Shown: piece after piece, positions 36,111 to 44,914 of the stretch | Layout: each line of letters begins with the position of its first letter | Position numbering within the stretch: the stretch's first letter is position 1 | Assembly (NCBI RefSeq): GCF_001646865.1 | Contig: NZ_LRRB01000111.1 | Coordinates: forward strand, 1-64,000 | Reading direction: 5' to 3' | Source: Aldersonia kunmingensis | GTDB lineage: Bacteria; Actinomycetota; Actinomycetes; Mycobacteriales; Mycobacteriaceae | DNA length: 64,000 bases | Translations under genes and position numbers: made by a program | The notes under the pieces: model-generated | The model's input: the letters and a program-made list of their open reading frames with translations, nothing else | Told to the model about the DNA's origin: nothing | The model's database searches: none

Positions 36111-37571
36111 ATGTCAACGGACGACCACATTTCTGCGGACGTATGCATCGTCGGCGCGGGTATCGCCGGACTGAATGCGCTGTTCGTGGCGAGCCGATAT
36201 CTGAAACCCGAGCAGAAGGTCGTGCTCGTCGACCGACGTTCCAGCGTCGGCGGGATGTGGGTGGACACCTACCCCTACGTGCGGTTGCACCAGCCGCATC
36301 CGCTTTTCACCGCGGGCAATATCAAATGGACCATCGGTCGCGAGCCGGAGTACCTCGCCGATCGAGACGAGGTTCTCGCGCATCTGCACCACTGCCTCGG
36401 GGAGATCGGCAAACGCATTCGGATCGACGTGCGGCTCGGCTGGACGTACGACGGATTCGTAGAGCACAGCAACAGGGTGGAGATCACCTGTCACGACGGC
36501 GACCGCACGCTCAGGATCACCGCCGACAAGCTGATCACCGCCTACGGCGCCCGCGTGATTCCCAATGAGCCGCTGGAGTTGTCGAGCGACCAGGTGCATT
36601 CGGTATCGCCGGACTACTGCGATATGCGCGGGGCACAGATCAAGTCCAACAACGCTCCGGTGTGGGTGATCGGCGGCGGCAAAACCGGGATGGACACGGC
36701 GAACGCCCTCCTGACCGAATTCCCCGGGCGCGAAGTGAATCTCATCGCCGGATCGGGAACGTTCTTCACCCGCCGCGATGAGCTGCTGCCCGCCGGACGC
36801 AAGCGCTGGTTCGGCGGCACCCGGCCGAACAAGGTGTTCGTCGAGATGGCGCGCCGATTCGACGGCACCAACGAAACCGAGGTCCGCGACTGGTTCCGCC
36901 GCACCTACGCCCTTCAGATCACTCCGGACCCACGCAACTACTTCTTCGCCTTTCTCTCCGACGCCGAGAACGAGTTCGTGCGCGCGGGCATCAACGAGGT
37001 GCTCACGGACCACTGCGTGGACGTGACCGACGACGGCGGCTCGCCTGTCCTCAACCTGCGCAGCGGCGACTCACGCCCAGTGGAGCCGGGCAGCTGGTTC
37101 GTCAATTGCACCGGCTACCTCAACGCCAAGGACTTCCCCTACGAACCGGTCCTATCCGCGGGCGGCCGGGTCATGTCGGTCAACTCCCGAGCGCTGACTC
37201 TGGCCTTCTCCTCGTTCTGTGGGTACTTCCACGCGCATCTGTTCTTCCTCGACAAGCTCGCCACCACGCCGCTTTACGAGCTGGACTACGACGAGTTGCG
37301 CAGGAAGTCGGCAGGCGTGTTCCCGTACGCCGTCGCGACGCTGCTGCAGTACAACCTGGGATTGATCTACGACGCCCTCCCTGCCAAGGCGTTCCTGGAG
37401 TGGGGCCTCAACTTCGACCGCTGGTACCCGCTGCCCCGCCAAATCGCCGGCCAGGTGCAGTACCGGATGACGTATCGCAGGCATCGCGAGCACTACAAGC
37501 AGACGCTGGATACCGTGCGCGAGCGGTTCGACGTGCACTGCGGGCCGTCGTTGCGTACCGCGGTCAGCTAA
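36111..37571 (+). CDS. FAD-dependent NAD(P)H monooxygenase (FMO/Baeyer-Villiger-like)
   Basis: 486 residues with two dinucleotide folds: VGAGIAG near residue 15 for FAD and GGGKTGMD near 187 for NAD(P)H. The N-terminal SVGGMWVDTYPYVRLHQPHP stretch and the later NCTGYL motif resemble flavin monooxygenases, but the canonical FxGxxxHxxxW/P signature is not clearly present. It would oxygenate an organic substrate. GAGAGGG lies 7 nt before ATG 36111. It is the third same-strand gene after the P450 and MFS genes. Confidence 0.78.
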   Translation: MSTDDHISADVCIVGAGIAGLNALFVASRYLKPEQKVVLVDRRSSVGGMWVDTYPYVRLHQPHPLFTAGNIKWTIGREPEYLADRDEVLAHLHHCLGEIGKRIRIDVRLGWTYDGFVEHSNRVEITCHDGDRTLRITADKLITAYGARVIPNEPLELSSDQVHSVSPDYCDMRGAQIKSNNAPVWVIGGGKTGMDTANALLTEFPGREVNLIAGSGTFFTRRDELLPAGRKRWFGGTRPNKVFVEMARRFDGTNETEVRDWFRRTYALQITPDPRNYFFAFLSDAENEFVRAGINEVLTDHCVDVTDDGGSPVLNLRSGDSRPVEPGSWFVNCTGYLNAKDFPYEPVLSAGGRVMSVNSRALTLAFSSFCGYFHAHLFFLDKLATTPLYELDYDELRRKSAGVFPYAVATLLQYNLGLIYDALPAKAFLEWGLNFDRWYPLPRQIAGQVQYRMTYRRHREHYKQTLDTVRERFDVHCGPSLRTAVS

Positions 37572-37758
37572 TTCCGAGCACACCATTTCGTTGCGGTTAA
37601 TCACACATTGGGCGGAGAATAAGGGCAGCTAGGGGCCCCTGACATCAATCGCAGGGTCGCATAAGCGCGGGTAGCTGCAGCCCGACGAACAACGGCTCCC
37701 AACGGCGCTTTCACACACTCAATTCCCGCACGTCTCTTGACACACCAGGAGCAATGCC

Positions 37759-38125
37759 ATGGCCACGTTGGTTTCACGAAACTTCGACTCTCCCGACGAA
37801 ACCCGCACCCCCGAAAAAAACAGAAATGGCCGTCGTCGACCTGAATGGAGCGAAGGTAGCTCGCTTGACTGCCCAGCCCGGCTGGCGCTGGTCCGAATGC
37901 ATCAAGCCGGTGGTGGGCGGCGACAGCTGCCAGGCCGGCCATCTGGGAGTGATCGTTGCCGGGCGCATCCACATCAAGTGCGATGACGGCACCGAGGGCG
38001 AGGCGGGGGCCGGCGAGGCCTACGCCATCGAACCCGGTCACGACGCGTGGGTGGTTGGCGATGAGGCGTTCGTCGCCTACGAGTTCGACACCACGACCGC
38101 GAGCAACTACGCGAAATCCAAGTAG
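37759..38125 (+). CDS. Cupin-domain protein with a frameshift at an A7 run
   Basis: A small single-cupin protein of unknown role. Translation from ATG 37759 (AGGAG 7 nt upstream) gives MATLVSRNFDSPDETRTPEK, then the frame is lost at GAAAAAAAC (37813-37821). The next frame (+1) continues as TEMAVVDLNGAKVARL with the intact cupin core (GHLGVIVAGRIHI, EPGHDAWVVG) to 38125. Removing one A joins both parts into about 122 residues. Either an indel in the strain, a sequencing error, or slippage-dependent expression; an internal start at ATG 37826 is also possible. Confidence 0.65.
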
Positions 38126-38164
38126 TACCAACGAAAGAACCGGAGGAAGCACAGCATCAACCGA

Positions 38165-38439
38165 TGTCGCGGGTGTCGATCCCCGACGGATTGACCGCGG
38201 CTGCCAGGAGTCGATGGAGGCGACATCGTCCACCACGAAGGCAACCCGGCTGTTGGCGAGCGCATTGCGGAACTTCCGGCTCTTGGCCATGGCATGCCCG
38301 TCTCTGTCGATCGTGTCGGTGCGATCGTTGTGACGGAAGCCGACGGGACTGACCTGCAGGTCCCGTCGGGTTGCGCGGTGGCGATCCGACCCAGTCGCTG
38401 TGGGGCCAAGTACTCCAGTTCGGCGTCGGTGAAGTTCAT
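38165..38439 (-). pseudogene. Frameshifted remnant of a pyridoxamine-5'-phosphate-oxidase-like (PPOX) gene
   Basis: Reading starts well at ATG 38439: MNFTDAELEYLAPQRLGRIA and TAQPDG, the usual N-terminus of F420/FMN-dependent PPOX proteins. Near 38365 the frame shifts, and the family sequence continues in another frame as VSPVGFRHNDRTDTID then MAKSRKFRNALANSRVAFVV and SIDSWQPR. It then degenerates before the C-terminal half. At least one frameshift plus truncation; not functional as written. It partly explains the otherwise gene-poor 37.6-38.6 kb stretch; 38440-38585 holds nothing else recognisable. Confidence 0.7.
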
Positions 38440-38585
38440 GGTGTACCTGCCCTTTGGGGGGATCAGGTTGCTGGCGGGCTTCCGGGCCGCAGCCGGATCG
38501 GAGGATGGTTTCAGCCGCGATCCGCGCCGCCAATCGAATCACGGGCCGTTGTGGTCCGTCGCCGTTCGCGATCGGAGGCTCCGAG

Positions 38586-39410
38586 ATGCGGGGCGCTAAC
38601 GCGCAAAGCATGCGCAGTGACCCGAGGCAGGCCGCCCTGATCGGTGTCCTGCTCGCGCTCGCGGCGGGGAGTTGGCTGGTGGTCGATCGCCGGATGTCGG
38701 GCATGGACCGCGGGCCGGGAACTGATCTGGGGTCGCTGAGTTTCTACGTCAGCGCGTGGGTGGTGATGATGGCCGCGATGATGTTCCCGTCGATCATTCC
38801 CATGGTCGCCGCCTATCAGCGCGTGCAGCAGGCGAACCGAGCCCGCGGCCGCGCCGTGCCCGGTGGTACCTCGGTGTTCGTGGGTGGGTATCTGGTCACC
38901 TGGACATTGTTCGGCCTCGCCGCATACGCGCTGTTCGCGCTCGCGCGCGGACTCGGCGCGACCCCCACCGGCGACCGAGCAGCGCTGTACGTGGCGGGCG
39001 GGGTACTCGTCGGTGCCGGCATCTACCAGGCGACGCCTTTCAAGGACGCGTGCTTGTCACACTGCCGTAGCCCGGTGGCGTTCGTGATGGAGCATTGGCG
39101 CGGCGGAGTTCGCGGCGCCGCCGATATGGGCACGCGGCAAGGACTGTGGTGCATCGGCTGCTGTTGGGCGCTGATGGCGTCGCTGTTCGCGCTCGGCGTG
39201 ATGAGCGTGACGTGGATGCTTCTGGTCACCGCAATGATCGCCGTCGAGAAACTCCTGCCCTCGAAACGGATCGCCAAGACCGCAGTGGCGGTAGTGCTGG
39301 TGACGTTGGGACTGGCGGTCGCCTTCGTGCCCAGTCACATACCGGGCCTTGTCGTCCCGGGTGTCGGCGGAATGGAAGACGAGATGCACATGGACGACAT
39401 GCAGATGTAG
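38586..39410 (+). CDS. DUF2182 membrane protein with Met/His/Asp-rich tail
   Basis: 274 residues with about six to seven hydrophobic segments; the block AWVVMMAAMMFPSIIPMV and the GLWCIGCCWALM segment are hallmarks of DUF2182 (predicted metal-binding membrane proteins). The C-terminus ends MEDEMHMDDMQM, a likely metal (copper-type) ligand cluster. GGAGG lies 7 nt before ATG 38586; longer upstream reading has no SD. It converges on a DUF1326 gene, a pairing often seen. Function is not established. Confidence 0.83.
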   Translation: MRGANAQSMRSDPRQAALIGVLLALAAGSWLVVDRRMSGMDRGPGTDLGSLSFYVSAWVVMMAAMMFPSIIPMVAAYQRVQQANRARGRAVPGGTSVFVGGYLVTWTLFGLAAYALFALARGLGATPTGDRAALYVAGGVLVGAGIYQATPFKDACLSHCRSPVAFVMEHWRGGVRGAADMGTRQGLWCIGCCWALMASLFALGVMSVTWMLLVTAMIAVEKLLPSKRIAKTAVAVVLVTLGLAVAFVPSHIPGLVVPGVGGMEDEMHMDDMQM

Positions 39411-39453
39411 GGCGACATGACCCACCGTTGACCGCTGGTGGTCAGGCCAAGTT

Positions 39454-40062
39454 CTAACCCTGCCAGGCGAACTCGCGGAAGTGCCCGTTCTTCCCGGTGT
39501 TGTCGAACGCCAGCCCGTAGTCGGGATCGTCGTATCTGCCGATGATGCTGCGCGCGATCGGCAGATCGGCGCCCATTGGGTGAAACACGTTGACAATCTT
39601 CATCACTGCCGAGGTGTCGGGCGCGCGCAGGCCTTCCACTTCGAACTCCATGATGTCCGGCACCTCTACCCGCTTGCGGTCGCCATCGGAGGTGAACGCG
39701 ATGGGGACAAACTTGACGCCCAGTTGCTCACCGGTGAATCCGGCGAGCATCTCCGGCGGCCCGCCCTGCGCGCCGGACAGCACCGCACCAAGCGCCTCGC
39801 GCTGCGAATCTTCCGCACGTTCGTCGATGTAGAGGGCCACCCGCCAACCGCCGTCGGCCATCACTGCCGGCGCGTCGACGACCATCACCACGTTGAGGTC
39901 GTCCAGTCGCACTTCGTCGCTGTTGCCCTCACCGATATGCAGGATGAGGGGAACGAGACAGCGATCGTTGTCCGCCGGGCCCTGCATCGACGAAGTGATG
40001 CACGGACACAGGATGTCGCAGTTGCAGTTCTCGAAGTACTCACCTCGAAGTTGCCACGCCAT
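39454..40062 (-). CDS. DUF1326-domain protein
   Basis: 202 residues with the typical Cys-rich N-terminus YFENCNCDILCPC (residues 9-21), which could hold a metal or disulfides, and a beta-rich body with FVPIAFTSDGD. No signal peptide or membrane span. AAGGGAG lies 8 nt before ATG. It converges on the DUF2182 membrane protein gene 43 bp away; the two families commonly neighbour each other, so a joint role is likely but undefined. Confidence 0.82.
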   Translation of the reverse strand: MAWQLRGEYFENCNCDILCPCITSSMQGPADNDRCLVPLILHIGEGNSDEVRLDDLNVVMVVDAPAVMADGGWRVALYIDERAEDSQREALGAVLSGAQGGPPEMLAGFTGEQLGVKFVPIAFTSDGDRKRVEVPDIMEFEVEGLRAPDTSAVMKIVNVFHPMGADLPIARSIIGRYDDPDYGLAFDNTGKNGHFREFAWQG

Positions 40063-40235
40063 GACTGGACTCCCTTCCGTCTAAATCGTCGTCGTGCGTC
40101 GGCCCGGCCGTCTCCTCTCCGCAGGGGCTGGGGATAATTGTCCTCGTCGGCAGGACCCGGGTCCAGAGCTCACCGCGTCTGGGTTACACCAATCGAATGT
40201 CACTTTCAGCAGTGCGTCGATGCGTGCGGTAAACC

Positions 40236-41150
40236 ATGAATACGCTGCGTGACGTGGACATCGTCGATGCTCATCAGCACTTCATAAACTCGACCGATCT
40301 TGTCTACCCCTGGATCGAGAATCGCCAACCCGTGCTGACGGCCTTGCTGCCGAACTATTACGACGCCGCGCACCGATACCTGCCCCAGGACTATTGGGCA
40401 GATGTCGCCGAGGTGCCCGTCAAAGCCTCGATTGCGTGCGAGTTCGGAGCCGCAGACGGTGTCGCCGAAGCGACGTGGGTTCAGCAGTACGCGAACCGGT
40501 TTGGTGCTCCGAACGCCGCCATCGCGGCCGTCCAGCTCGATTCGCCTGATCTGCGCGATGTTCTGGCGCGATATCGCGATCTTCCGATAGTCCGTGCGGT
40601 GCGCCAGCCGCTCTATTGGGCGGCCGAACCCCGCAGGCGACTGGGCGCGCGAGGCGACTATCTGTCGGATCCGGTGTGGCTTCGGGGATTCGAACACGTC
40701 GCCGACGCGGGACTGGTGTGGGATTTGCTCGTGTACGACGAACAGCTACCCGAGACGCACGATCTCATTACGTCCTTTCCGGACACGACGTTCGTGTTGG
40801 AAGCGACGGGCTGGCCGCTCGACCGCACCAGCGACGGCTTCGCCCGTTGGGACGAGCGCCTGCAGGTTGTGAGCGAGTATCCGAATGTCGTCCTCAAGTT
40901 GCAGGGAATTGCCCTCATCTTCGGAACGTCGGTAGACGAGATCGGCCCGTGGATCCGGAAGGCAATCGACATATTTCGGCCGGAACGCTGCATGTTCGCC
41001 TCGCACTACCCCATCGACCACCTGCTGTGGGATTGCCAAACGATGGTGCAGACCATCCAGGCTGCCCTGGGCGACATGTCTGCGAAGGGGGAAGCCGATT
41101 TCTTCGGTGAAACTGCACGCAGGGTGTACACCCTGCCAGACGGCGGCTAG
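40236..41150 (+). CDS. Amidohydrolase-2 family metal-dependent hydrolase
   Basis: 304 residues, TIM-barrel amidohydrolase (COG3618-like). The metal motif HxH appears as DAHQHF near residue 14, with LVYPWIEN next, FVLEATGWP near 190 and the C-terminal SHYPID stretch near 263. Such enzymes hydrolyse lactones or cyclic amides or decarboxylate; the substrate is not evident. Stands alone, same strand as nothing close upstream. Confidence 0.82.
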   Translation: MNTLRDVDIVDAHQHFINSTDLVYPWIENRQPVLTALLPNYYDAAHRYLPQDYWADVAEVPVKASIACEFGAADGVAEATWVQQYANRFGAPNAAIAAVQLDSPDLRDVLARYRDLPIVRAVRQPLYWAAEPRRRLGARGDYLSDPVWLRGFEHVADAGLVWDLLVYDEQLPETHDLITSFPDTTFVLEATGWPLDRTSDGFARWDERLQVVSEYPNVVLKLQGIALIFGTSVDEIGPWIRKAIDIFRPERCMFASHYPIDHLLWDCQTMVQTIQAALGDMSAKGEADFFGETARRVYTLPDGG

Positions 41151-41277
41151 TGCACAATCCATCTCATGCGGCTGATCGGCTACTCCTCGCCGGTTCAGCG
41201 CTCGACGACGTGGCCAAGCTGACGCATGCGGCCGAACGTGTAAGTCCGTCCTCCCGCCAGGTACGAAACGCGGAGGC

Positions 41278-41832
41278 TCAGCCCAGACCGGCCATCGCTG
41301 CCACGTGGCCGGACGCGCCAACTCCCGTCACGTCATGCGCGTGGCGCCCGGCCTGGTACAACGCCCAGCACATCACTCCGAACGCCGCGGTGTGCACTCC
41401 TGCGCGGACGATGTTCCAGGTCACCCATTTGCTTTCGAAATCCTGCCTGGCCGCGGCGAGCATCGCCGCACTGTCGGAGGGGTCGACCTGGGCCAGGCCG
41501 TTGTTCAACGGGACGTTGATTCCCATCGTGATAGCAAGGGCGAGAACATAGAACGCTGCGGCGACGACAACCCACAGCAGCACCTTCCGGCGGTCCGCGT
41601 CGAGGTGGGTGAGGGCCGCGATGACCGCGAACACCAGTCCGCCGCCGAAGCAGAACGCGAACCACGGATTGAGGATCGCAACGTTGATCTTGTTGAACAC
41701 GTCCACGAACGTTCGGTCGTCCACGTTCGCAAGCGCATTCATCACCGAGTACGCGTACGCCCAGAACAATCCTGCGGTAAGTCCCATGGTGATGATGGCT
41801 CCGATCAGGGAACCGGTACGCAGCGCCGACAT
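41278..41832 (-). CDS. DUF1772 integral membrane protein
   Basis: 184 residues with four hydrophobic segments; LTAGLFWAYAYSVMNAL near the N-terminus and PLNNGLA near residue 110 are characteristic of DUF1772 (anthrone-oxygenase-like) proteins. Divergent from an AraC regulator (41960), with a 127-bp shared promoter, so it is the probable target of that regulator. Function unknown. Confidence 0.8.
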   Translation of the reverse strand: MSALRTGSLIGAIITMGLTAGLFWAYAYSVMNALANVDDRTFVDVFNKINVAILNPWFAFCFGGGLVFAVIAALTHLDADRRKVLLWVVVAAAFYVLALAITMGINVPLNNGLAQVDPSDSAAMLAAARQDFESKWVTWNIVRAGVHTAAFGVMCWALYQAGRHAHDVTGVGASGHVAAMAGLG

Positions 41833-41959
41833 GGCAGCTCCTCGCTTTTGGCTGGCGGCTTCTTGGCTCCAGTCAAATCCGTCCGAGTGAGACGAAACAT
41901 AGTCCAGCTGCTTGATTACATACGCAAACGTCTATTCCTTGGGGGGTAGTGTCGCCGAC

Positions 41960-42895
41960 ATGGATGCGTTGGTCAGCCTGCTCACCGGGCCCCGCGCGCA
42001 GGGCGCCTTTCTGCTCCGCTCGATCATGGACGCGCCGTGGTCGATGCGGATCCAGGACGAAGCACCCCTCACCGTCGTGGCGATCGTGACCGGCAGCGCG
42101 TGGATCCGCCCGGACGGCCTCGACGCCGTACACCTGCAACCGGGCGATGTGGCGGTCGCCCTCGGCCCAACGCCGTACCTGGTGGCCGACGACCTGGACA
42201 CGCCGGCGCAGGTGATCATCCACCCAGGACAGCGATGCACGACGCTTTACGGCGCGGATCTGGCCCAGGAGATGAGCCTGGGCGTACGCACCTGGGGCAA
42301 TTCCCCGCACGGCGAGACGACCATGCTCACCGGCACCTACCAGATGGCCGGTGAGGTGAGCCGCCGGATGCTCAGGGCGTTGCCGACTTTGGCGGTGCTG
42401 CGGGCGCAGGATTGGGATTGCCCGCTGATCCCATTGCTCGCCGACGAGATCGTCAAGGACGAGCCCGGGCAGGAGGCGGTGCTCGACCGGCTGCTCGATC
42501 TGCTGCTGATCGCAGTGCTGCGGGCCTGGTTCGCCCGGGCGGAGGGCGAGGCACCGGGCTGGTTCCGGGCGAACAGCGACCCGGTGGCGGGCCACGCCCT
42601 GCGGCTGATCCACAACAACCCGGCGCACGCGTGGACGGTGGCGTCGCTGGCCACCCAATCCGGCGTCTCCCGAGCGGCACTGGCCCGGCGCTTCACCGAA
42701 ATGGTCGGGGAGCCGCCGATGTCCTATCTCACCGGCTGGCGACTTGCCCTCGCGGCGGACTTGCTGCACGAGCCTGACGCCACCGTCGACTCGGTGGCGC
42801 GAAAGGTGGGTTACAGCAACGGGTTCGCGCTCAGTGCGGCGTTCAAGCGGGTGCGCGGGGTGAGTCCGCGCGAGCATCGGAGGCTGGCCGGCTAG
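41960..42895 (+). CDS. AraC-family transcriptional regulator
   Basis: 311 residues. The N-terminal cupin-like sensor (about 1-170, TVVAIVTGSAWI, LQPGDVAVAL) is followed by two HTH motifs at about 215-305 (WTVASLATQSGVSRAALARR and VDSVARKVGYSNGFALSAAF). ATG 41960 is chosen because the sensor domain of this subfamily begins MDALVSLL; the open frame extends 16 codons further. It probably regulates the divergent DUF1772 gene. Confidence 0.86.
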   Translation: MDALVSLLTGPRAQGAFLLRSIMDAPWSMRIQDEAPLTVVAIVTGSAWIRPDGLDAVHLQPGDVAVALGPTPYLVADDLDTPAQVIIHPGQRCTTLYGADLAQEMSLGVRTWGNSPHGETTMLTGTYQMAGEVSRRMLRALPTLAVLRAQDWDCPLIPLLADEIVKDEPGQEAVLDRLLDLLLIAVLRAWFARAEGEAPGWFRANSDPVAGHALRLIHNNPAHAWTVASLATQSGVSRAALARRFTEMVGEPPMSYLTGWRLALAADLLHEPDATVDSVARKVGYSNGFALSAAFKRVRGVSPREHRRLAG

Positions 42896-42996
42896 CGGCT
42901 CGAGAATTCCGTACGCCAAGTGATCCTCCGCCTCGTACGCGAAGGCCGACTAAACCGCAGCCGGGCTGGGCTCGAAGCCCGCAAGCATCGCTTCCA

Positions 42997-43022
42997 GCGC
43001 GGCGGGCCCTGGCCCGCCGCGC
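42997..43022. terminator. GC-rich hairpin between convergent AraC and hydrolase genes
   Basis: Perfect 12-bp arms GCGCGGCGGGCC and GGCCCGCCGCGC with a 2-nt spacer, ending 9 bp from the hydrolase stop. No T-run, so termination is inferred from position and stability. Confidence 0.5.
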
Positions 43023-43030
43023 AGGGCTGA

Positions 43031-43888
43031 TCAGTTGGCCGCCCCTTCGGAATCGGTCGAACCGGTCCGCGCCGCGGCATGTTCGAGCGCCCACGACAAC
43101 GCGTAGTCCGCGATTTCCTCCCACCCGTCCTGGCTGACCAGGCGGTGCGTCCGGCCGGGGTACTCGACGCGCTCGACAAGCGCGGTGCCCTTGGCATACT
43201 TGCGCAGGGCAGCCTTCTGGATGGCGGGTGGCGCAACGTGGTCTTTGTCGGCCGAGATCAAGAGCAGCGGTGCACGATCAGGCTTACGGAAGTCAACCTT
43301 CGTGATTCCGGACTTCGGCTTCGGCAGTGACAACACGCCCTCGAAGAAGACGCGATTGTAGGAGTTGATCGCGCTGGCCTCCCATTCGCGATCCGAGTCG
43401 GCGCGCGTCAGATCATTGCCGAAGGTATAGCGGAAGTGCCTCTTGGACAACGCGTTTGCGCCGCGCGCGGCAAACGGATTCCACAGGATCGGCAGGCCGG
43501 TCTTCAGCGTCGAGAACGGAAGGGTCAGCACGCCCGCAGGCTGGCCGGGAGCAACGCCGACACCGGCGATGCCGAGGCCACGGTCGAGCAGCATCTGAGT
43601 GAAGATGCCGCCGAATGAGTGGCCCATAATGACGGGCTTCTCGGGCAGCGCGCGGATGCGTTCGTCGTAGGAGTCCACGATCTCGCGTATCCCAATGCCT
43701 TTCAACGCACTCGGGTCTGCCCGGACTTCGGCCGGTGTTCGGTCACCGATGCCGGGCCAGCCCGGAACAATTACTTCGTGTCCGAGTCCCCGGAAACGCT
43801 CGGCCCAGGTGTCCCAGCTCGACGGGGTCATCCACAGCCCGTGGACGAGAACGATCGGTGGCTTTCCGCCACTCGTGTTGGTGGTCAT
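43031..43888 (-). CDS. Alpha/beta hydrolase
   Basis: 285 residues. Lipase-like N-terminus VLVHGLWMTPSSWD, nucleophile elbow GHSFGG (Ser) near residue 96, later ISADKDHV supplying the Asp, and GRTHRL the His. Resembles uncharacterised hydrolases of the lysophospholipase-like group; substrate unknown. ATG 43888 has GGAGAGAGC just upstream. It lies 28 bp downstream of another alpha/beta hydrolase gene on the same strand, probably one transcript. Confidence 0.83.
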   Translation of the reverse strand: MTTNTSGGKPPIVLVHGLWMTPSSWDTWAERFRGLGHEVIVPGWPGIGDRTPAEVRADPSALKGIGIREIVDSYDERIRALPEKPVIMGHSFGGIFTQMLLDRGLGIAGVGVAPGQPAGVLTLPFSTLKTGLPILWNPFAARGANALSKRHFRYTFGNDLTRADSDREWEASAINSYNRVFFEGVLSLPKPKSGITKVDFRKPDRAPLLLISADKDHVAPPAIQKAALRKYAKGTALVERVEYPGRTHRLVSQDGWEEIADYALSWALEHAAARTGSTDSEGAAN

Positions 43889-43916
43889 GTGCTCTCTCCA
43901 ATTCTGTTTCGAGGTA

Positions 43917-44744
43917 TTAAGAGCGGACGAAAGCGAGCAGGTCCTCGGACAGCCGATGCTTCTCGGTGTCGGGCAGTGCATGCCCGGCGCCCTCGTAGAC
44001 CTTCAGTTGCGCACCGGCGATCAGCTTCGCCGAGCGTGCACCGCCAACTTCGAACGGCACGATCTGGTCGTCGTCGCCGTGCACGACCAGCGCAGGGACG
44101 TCGATCTTCGCCAGGTCTTCGCGAAAGTCGGTGGCGGAGAACGCGGCGATGCACTCGTACGCACCCCGGTGCCCTGAGGCCAGACCCATCAGCCAGAACG
44201 CGTCGCGCGTCCCCTCCGGCACATCGCCGCGGCGGTTGTGCCCGAAGAACGGCCCGTCGGCGAGATCCCGGTACAGCTGCGAGCGCCCGGCGCGCTCGCC
44301 GGCACGGATTTCGTCGAACACCTCGATCGGCAGACCCGCGGGATTGTCGTCGGTGCGGAGCATGAACGGCGGTACCGCGGAGACCAGCACAATCTTCGCG
44401 ACGCGTGCAGAACCATGCCTGCCCACGTAGTGCGCCACTTCGCCGCCACCCGTCGAATGTCCGACGAGGGTGACGGCGGTCAAGTCGAGCTTCTCCAGCA
44501 AGGTCGCGAGATCGTCTGCGTACGTGTCCATCTCGTTGCCATGCCAGGTCTGGGTGGAGCGGCCGTGCCCGCGCCGGTCGTGGGCGATGACTCGACAGCC
44601 GTGCTCGGCGAGGTAGAGCGCCTGGCTCTCCCACGCGTCGGAGTTCAACGGCCACCCATGACTGAGCAGCACGGCCGGTCCATCGGCCCGTCCCCAGTCC
44701 TTGTAGAAGATCTCGGATCCGTCCTCGGTGATCACGAAGCTCAC
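43917..44744 (-). CDS. Alpha/beta hydrolase (non-haem chloroperoxidase/arylesterase type)
   Basis: 275 residues, the usual length of cofactor-free haloperoxidase/esterases. It shows [11 protein letters not shown] near residue 34, HDRRGHGRS, the nucleophile [12 protein letters not shown] near 98, DDDQIVPF and the terminal [14 protein letters not shown] His. GTG 44744 with GGGGAG 6 nt upstream is chosen; the long upstream frame is not family sequence. Divergent from a LuxR-type regulator gene that may control this hydrolase pair. Confidence 0.87.
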   Translation of the reverse strand: MSFVITEDGSEIFYKDWGRADGPAVLLSHGWPLNSDAWESQALYLAEHGCRVIAHDRRGHGRSTQTWHGNEMDTYADDLATLLEKLDLTAVTLVGHSTGGGEVAHYVGRHGSARVAKIVLVSAVPPFMLRTDDNPAGLPIEVFDEIRAGERAGRSQLYRDLADGPFFGHNRRGDVPEGTRDAFWLMGLASGHRGAYECIAAFSATDFREDLAKIDVPALVVHGDDDQIVPFEVGGARSAKLIAGAQLKVYEGAGHALPDTEKHRLSEDLLAFVRS

Positions 44745-44914
44745 GGTGTCTCCCCTCGATCGGCTGCTTCGACGATCCCGTGCCGGTCCGGTTCCCCGCA
44801 TCCCGTGTCGCACGTAGTCCCGACGTGCGCATAACGGGCACGAACGTGTATCGCGGGATAATCTTCTGGCGTCCCCACGCTCGGAAGTTGGGGCGGCGAA
44901 AGTTACCGGATGCG

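Noticed and set aside
37813-37821. A_AAA_AAC in the cupin gene as a programmed -1 frameshift heptamer
   Set aside because: The heptamer is in the right phase, but the conserved continuation lies in the +1 frame, so a -1 shift would not restore the protein.
42896-43030. Minus-strand protein-like stretch (MLAGFEPSPAAV, FAYEAEDHLAYGIL) between AraC and hydrolase genes
   Set aside because: It is broken by a stop, overlaps a strong hairpin and the AraC end, and matches no family I can name; could be a remnant but is not supported.
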